Source: Amphritea sp. (GTDB lineage: Bacteria > Pseudomonadota > Gammaproteobacteria > Pseudomonadales > Balneatricaceae). From it: a DNA stretch of 64,000 bases. The position numbers were made by a program, and so were the translations under genes. The number at the start of each line of letters is the position of its first letter. The first letter of the stretch is position 1. The notes under the pieces were generated by a model. The model was not told the origin of the DNA. It saw only the letters and a list, made by a program, of their open reading frames with translations, and made no database searches. The stretch is from assembly GCF_016744155.1 (NCBI RefSeq), contig NZ_JADGEW010000004.1, positions 1 to 64,000 on the forward strand. The letters run 5' to 3'. This document shows positions 60,848-64,000 of this stretch, one piece after another.

Positions 60848-61804
60848 GTGATAGAAACCAGACAAACGGAAACTCAGAGCCGACTTCAAACCATTTTTAT
60901 TCTGGTGGTTTCGGTGCTGGTGTTTGTCGCTTTATTTTTTGGGGTTCGCTCCTATGAAGAAAGGGTTGCTGTTCAGGCTATCCGTCTTGCGATTGAGCAC
61001 CGGGTGGATGAGGTCAATTATGAGCTAGCGGGAAAAGCGAGAGATGTCGATTCGCTATGGGAAGCGTATGGGCCGCAGGAAGAGTTGGCTGAAGATGAGT
61101 TTTTTAGTCTTGCGGATCCAATTGTTGCCAGTCATCATACGTTTATTCCCCTTTTTATTGCGTTGATGGGAGGCGGTTTGACCTTTGTAATGTTCGGTAT
61201 GTGGTTGAGCATGTCAGGACGAACCCGTACTTATCATCAGGTCATTCAGTCGAAAGAACTGGAGCTACAACAGAGTCAGGAAAAGGTAGCTTCACTTGTT
61301 GTCAGCGATGATCTTACTGGTCTTGCTAATGAACGCCATTTTAATCAGATGCTGAATACTGAATGCCGTCGGGCTGTGAGGGAGTTCAGCCCATTAACAT
61401 TGATGCTAATTAATGCCGATAAGCTTGAAGTGGAGGAAAGCGAGTCTTCTCGTCAGAAGGTTTGCCAGGTTGCTGCTGTTCTTGAGGGCGCTATATCGCG
61501 GCCAGGTGACCTCGTTGCCCGAATTGCGGGTAACCGCTTTGCCCTGCTGTTGCCGGCAACTAATGAACAATCTCCGGTGCTGGCTGAACGACTCTGCCAG
61601 GAGGTTCGGGATATCGGAACAGAAGGAAAGGCACTGAGTCTCAGTATTGGTACTTGTACAATGCAACCATCGTCTCTACTCACCGCTGAAAACATACTGA
61701 CCAAAGTTGAAGCGGCATTGAGCGATGCAATTGCTCAGGGTGGCGACCAGGTTTGTGCTAAAACTGAAGACCCTCGAGATATTCCGGTAACATTTTCCAG
61801 CTAA
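60848..61804 (+). CDS. Membrane protein with degenerate GGDEF domain
   Basis: A 318-residue protein. Two transmembrane helices flank a short periplasmic loop (residues about 15-35 and 98-120). A coiled-coil-like linker leads to a GGDEF-fold domain. The signature is AGNRF (227-231) instead of GGDEF, and the DxLTGL start of the domain is kept (DDLTGLANERHF). It is therefore not expected to make cyclic di-GMP; it may bind GTP or c-di-GMP or act by protein contact. The start is a GTG. It is followed by a clear terminator. Confidence 0.83.
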   Translation: MIETRQTETQSRLQTIFILVVSVLVFVALFFGVRSYEERVAVQAIRLAIEHRVDEVNYELAGKARDVDSLWEAYGPQEELAEDEFFSLADPIVASHHTFIPLFIALMGGGLTFVMFGMWLSMSGRTRTYHQVIQSKELELQQSQEKVASLVVSDDLTGLANERHFNQMLNTECRRAVREFSPLTLMLINADKLEVEESESSRQKVCQVAAVLEGAISRPGDLVARIAGNRFALLLPATNEQSPVLAERLCQEVRDIGTEGKALSLSIGTCTMQPSSLLTAENILTKVEAALSDAIAQGGDQVCAKTEDPRDIPVTFSS

Positions 61805-61844
61805 TCTAGTGGCGGGTAAATAGATAATTCAGTACTAGTTAAAG

Positions 61845-61867
61845 CCTGCTAATCAGCGGGTTTTTTT
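61845..61867 (+). terminator. Terminator after the GGDEF-like gene
   Basis: CCTGCT-AATC-AGCGGG with one G-T pair, followed by seven T residues on the plus strand. Confidence 0.8.
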
Positions 61868-61999
61868 ATGAAGGAGAAACCTTGTTAATAATATGTTGAG
61901 ACAGACGCTAAGCTGGCAGAGACGTTTTATGAACAAGGTTTGATCGTATTGAAAATTTTGCAATAGGGCGCAATAGAGAACGCATTATCGATGGGTCAG

Positions 62000-63421
62000 T
62001 TATTCATCCAGTTGTTCAAGGTATTCCCTGAATACTTCCTGCCACCGTTTATAGCGTGCTTCGAGAGCTGTATTCTTCATCGGTGCAAATTGCTGCTCAG
62101 GTTTAAAGTCTCTGATGCTATTTGGCAAGGCGTGCCAGGCAGCTCCCAGAGAAGATGCCTCTTGTTGCTCATAGCGTATTACCGGAATTCCGCACAGATC
62201 AGCTACCCCTTGGCTCAGATAGTTCAGTCGACTAGCGCTGCCGCTAATGATGATCTGTTTGGCTTTGGGTAGGGCAGACATAGCCGAAATATTACGGCAG
62301 GTGAGGAATATGATGCTCTCCATCACCGCAACCATTCGAGCTTTAGGGTCTTCATTGTCATCGATCCAACAGGACCGATCCAGAGAGTTCCAATAGGGAG
62401 ATCCTACCCCACCAACCATATTCATAAATAGGGGTGGATCAGGGAACTGGGCGGGCCACTCATCCAGATTTTGAGAATCAGGGCGACAGATATTCAATGC
62501 CCATTCCAGAGCATTTTCTACACCGTTAACAGTACCTTCCGCACTAAACATTGGCAGCTGCCCTGACAAGATCAGATTGTGCAGAAGCTTCTCCTGTGGA
62601 TGAAGTCCCCGTTCCGTTATGACCCGGTTTAGAGAACCGCCTGTCCCCAGATTTATATGCAGGTTATCTTGCGAGGGTGGGCCAAAGGCAAATAAAGCAG
62701 CTGCCTGATCACCACTGACAAAATTGAGGGGTAATTCGCACCCAGGCAATCGCAGTTTTCCGTAATTAAATTTGCTAGGGCAGACCGTGGGGAGAAGAGA
62801 ATCAGGTAGTTCAAACAGGTTCAGTAGTTCGGGGTGCCAGTTTTTTTCATTGATTGAATAAAGCATGGTACTTGAGGCATTAACTCCATCGACCAGGTCC
62901 GGCTGTTCGTGGACTAATTGTTTAATCAGCCAGGCAGCAACCGGGCCTCCTCTGACACGGTGCTTTGCAGTAGTGAATGGCAGATGCTCTAAACACCAGC
63001 GCAATTTTGAGGCAGCCAGGTGAGCACTAGGGTAGAGCCCCGTCAGTTGTCTGATCATCGACGCCAGAGGCATTATATCGTCTATATAATGGCTACCACG
63101 GCGGTCCTGCCAGCTGATGACAGGTGTTAGCGCAGCACCGCTATCAGCATCCCAGCACAAGGTGCTAGAGCGTTGAGTGACAAGAGCTGCGCTTCGCAGG
63201 CGCATTCTGTCTTCCCGCTTCAGGGTGCTGATCGCTTCCAGGGCTGCACGTTTTAATGAGATAAGAATCTGCTCGGGTTGCTGTTCGGCGCGGTTGGGTG
63301 GTGTCAGCTGTGTCTTAATTCTGACCTGTCCCTGGCTATGACAATGACCAAAACGATCAAAGACCATTGCTCGGCTGCTATGGCTGCCCTGATCCATTAC
63401 CAGACATAAGTCAGAATGCAT
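62000..63421 (-). CDS. FGGY-family carbohydrate/polyol kinase
   Basis: A 473-residue kinase of the FGGY family. The phosphate loop CLVMDQGSHSSRAMVFDRFG, the substrate-binding VISWQDRRGSHYID and the ATP-side INLGTGGSLNRVI are visible. The family includes glycerol, xylulose and gluconate kinases; the 473-residue length is a little short for GlpK (about 500), and the segment QDRRG differs from the GlpK WQCRRT. The substrate remains open. No transporter or dehydrogenase for a sugar is adjacent. It is monocistronic. Confidence 0.82.
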   Translation of the reverse strand: MHSDLCLVMDQGSHSSRAMVFDRFGHCHSQGQVRIKTQLTPPNRAEQQPEQILISLKRAALEAISTLKREDRMRLRSAALVTQRSSTLCWDADSGAALTPVISWQDRRGSHYIDDIMPLASMIRQLTGLYPSAHLAASKLRWCLEHLPFTTAKHRVRGGPVAAWLIKQLVHEQPDLVDGVNASSTMLYSINEKNWHPELLNLFELPDSLLPTVCPSKFNYGKLRLPGCELPLNFVSGDQAAALFAFGPPSQDNLHINLGTGGSLNRVITERGLHPQEKLLHNLILSGQLPMFSAEGTVNGVENALEWALNICRPDSQNLDEWPAQFPDPPLFMNMVGGVGSPYWNSLDRSCWIDDNEDPKARMVAVMESIIFLTCRNISAMSALPKAKQIIISGSASRLNYLSQGVADLCGIPVIRYEQQEASSLGAAWHALPNSIRDFKPEQQFAPMKNTALEARYKRWQEVFREYLEQLDE

Positions 63422-63549
63422 TAGTTATATCCAACACTTCATACGCATAGAGGCCGATTCCGTAGTGATTTGTTTTTAATTGTATTTCTCTTATACCCTG
63501 ACTAACAGACGGTGTAAAATTCAGTAGTGGTGAAATTAAGGATAGAACA

Positions 63550-64000
63550 GTGAGCGGCGTTGAACCGGTTCAGAAGAATATTGAAGCATTACTGAAGGCT
63601 CAGCAGGAGAGCGCCCATCGATTACTGATAGTTATTAGTGGTAGTCGTGAATGGTGTCAGCGAGTAATACCCCGGCAGCGAAATAGTCTGTCGCGGTGGT
63701 CCTGGGTTGGCGATTCCGATATAGGGTTACAGTCGCCTTCAGGTATTCGTCCAGTTAGTGCAAAACAGGCACATCAGTTGCTAGGACAGGAAAGTGATTG
63801 TGTTTTGTTGGACTGTTGGAGCGGCTTTAACCCTAATGGCTTTGGGCAGGTGGTCGGCACTTTGGTTGCCGGGGGCACATTTATCCTGATTACACCATTA
63901 CCTGAACTGTGGGAGGGTTTCTCTGATCCGGAGTATCAGCATATTGCGGTAGAACCTTATGTTGAAAAGGATGTGGGGCGCCGCTTTATCCGCCATCTGC
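63550..64000 (+). CDS. tmcA: tRNA(Met) cytidine acetyltransferase, N-terminal part
   Basis: The frame from a GTG at 63550 stays open to the last base and encodes about 150 residues (SGVEPVQKNIEALLKAQQES, then RLLIVISGSREWCQRVI and WSWVGDSDIG). This matches the N-terminal domain of TmcA, which acetylates the wobble cytidine of the elongator tRNA-Met with ATP and acetyl-CoA. The helicase and acetyltransferase parts are beyond the window. It is divergent from the FGGY kinase. Confidence 0.8.
   Translation, partial: MSGVEPVQKNIEALLKAQQESAHRLLIVISGSREWCQRVIPRQRNSLSRWSWVGDSDIGLQSPSGIRPVSAKQAHQLLGQESDCVLLDCWSGFNPNGFGQVVGTLVAGGTFILITPLPELWEGFSDPEYQHIAVEPYVEKDVGRRFIRHL

Noticed and set aside
1-64000. 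tRNA, rRNA and CRISPR arrays
   Set aside because: I looked for cloverleaf-like segments with GTTCRA arms, rRNA signatures and regularly spaced repeats and found none. The palindromes at 6.9 and 10.4 kb are not spaced like a CRISPR array and no cas gene is present.

Overview
The window reads as chromosome of a marine, heterotrophic gammaproteobacterium, most likely of the Oceanospirillales (Oceanospirillaceae-like). This is an inference from gene content: two complete TRAP transporters, NhaC, polyamine/GABA/beta-alanine catabolism, TmcA, PnuC, RlhA-type U32 protein, moderate GC content. There are no rRNA or tRNA genes, no CRISPR array and no intact transposase. Genes are densely packed on both strands and are separated by many clear hairpin terminators.

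Layout. 1-6952: the 5' part of a cold-shock gene, a membrane diguanylate cyclase, then a putrescine module (PotF-like binding protein, gamma-glutamylputrescine synthetase, gamma-glutamylputrescine oxidase, TetR regulator). 6949-12912: a patch of small accessory genes (GST-like proteins, U32 protein, Cys-rich CWC protein, two-TM protein, GNAT) interrupted by clusters of REP-like palindromes. 12925-17541: NYN ribonuclease-like gene and a beta-alanine module (LysR regulator, omega-amino acid:pyruvate aminotransferase, malonate-semialdehyde dehydrogenase). 17774-20033: hydrolase, exported ATP-dependent DNA ligase, unknown gene. 20154-36883: two TRAP operons, a cNMP-binding protein, DMT and NhaC carriers, a second PuuB-like oxidase, two LysR regulators, a universal stress protein, succinate-semialdehyde dehydrogenase and a GABA:pyruvate-type aminotransferase. 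37247-42802: RecQ-like helicase, DUF1289, ArsR plus alkene reductase, PnuC plus nicotinamide-riboside kinase. 42945-51026: D-amino-acid transaminase, LysR, a DecR-like Lrp regulator divergent from a cysteine-synthase-fold enzyme, and a five-gene operon joining 5-oxoprolinase (pxpABC) to both halves of the mammalian D-glutamate cyclase DGLUCY. 51321-64000: signalling and envelope genes, ribosome hibernation factor, a GMC dehydrogenase with a Tat-type small subunit, an unrecognised winged-helix/nuclease-like protein, GST, DUF924, degenerate GGDEF protein, FGGY kinase and the start of tmcA.

How the genes fit together. Putrescine can enter the gamma-glutamylation route (puuA, puuB), and GABA can leave through the aminotransferase/GabD pair as succinate. 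Beta-alanine, the end product of diaminopropane breakdown, is handled by bauA/bauC. The middle steps (PuuC and PuuD functions) are not in this window. Three LysR regulators of one tight subfamily each sit beside one of these modules. The second theme is amino-acid salvage: D-amino acids, cysteine, D-glutamate and 5-oxoproline. The most interesting places are the DGLUCY/5-oxoprolinase operon (46889-51026), the duplicated winged-helix plus PD-(D/E)XK-like protein (57672-58514), the palindromic repeat clusters around 6949-10594, and the GMC dehydrogenase with a ferredoxin-like cysteine motif (55400-57577).
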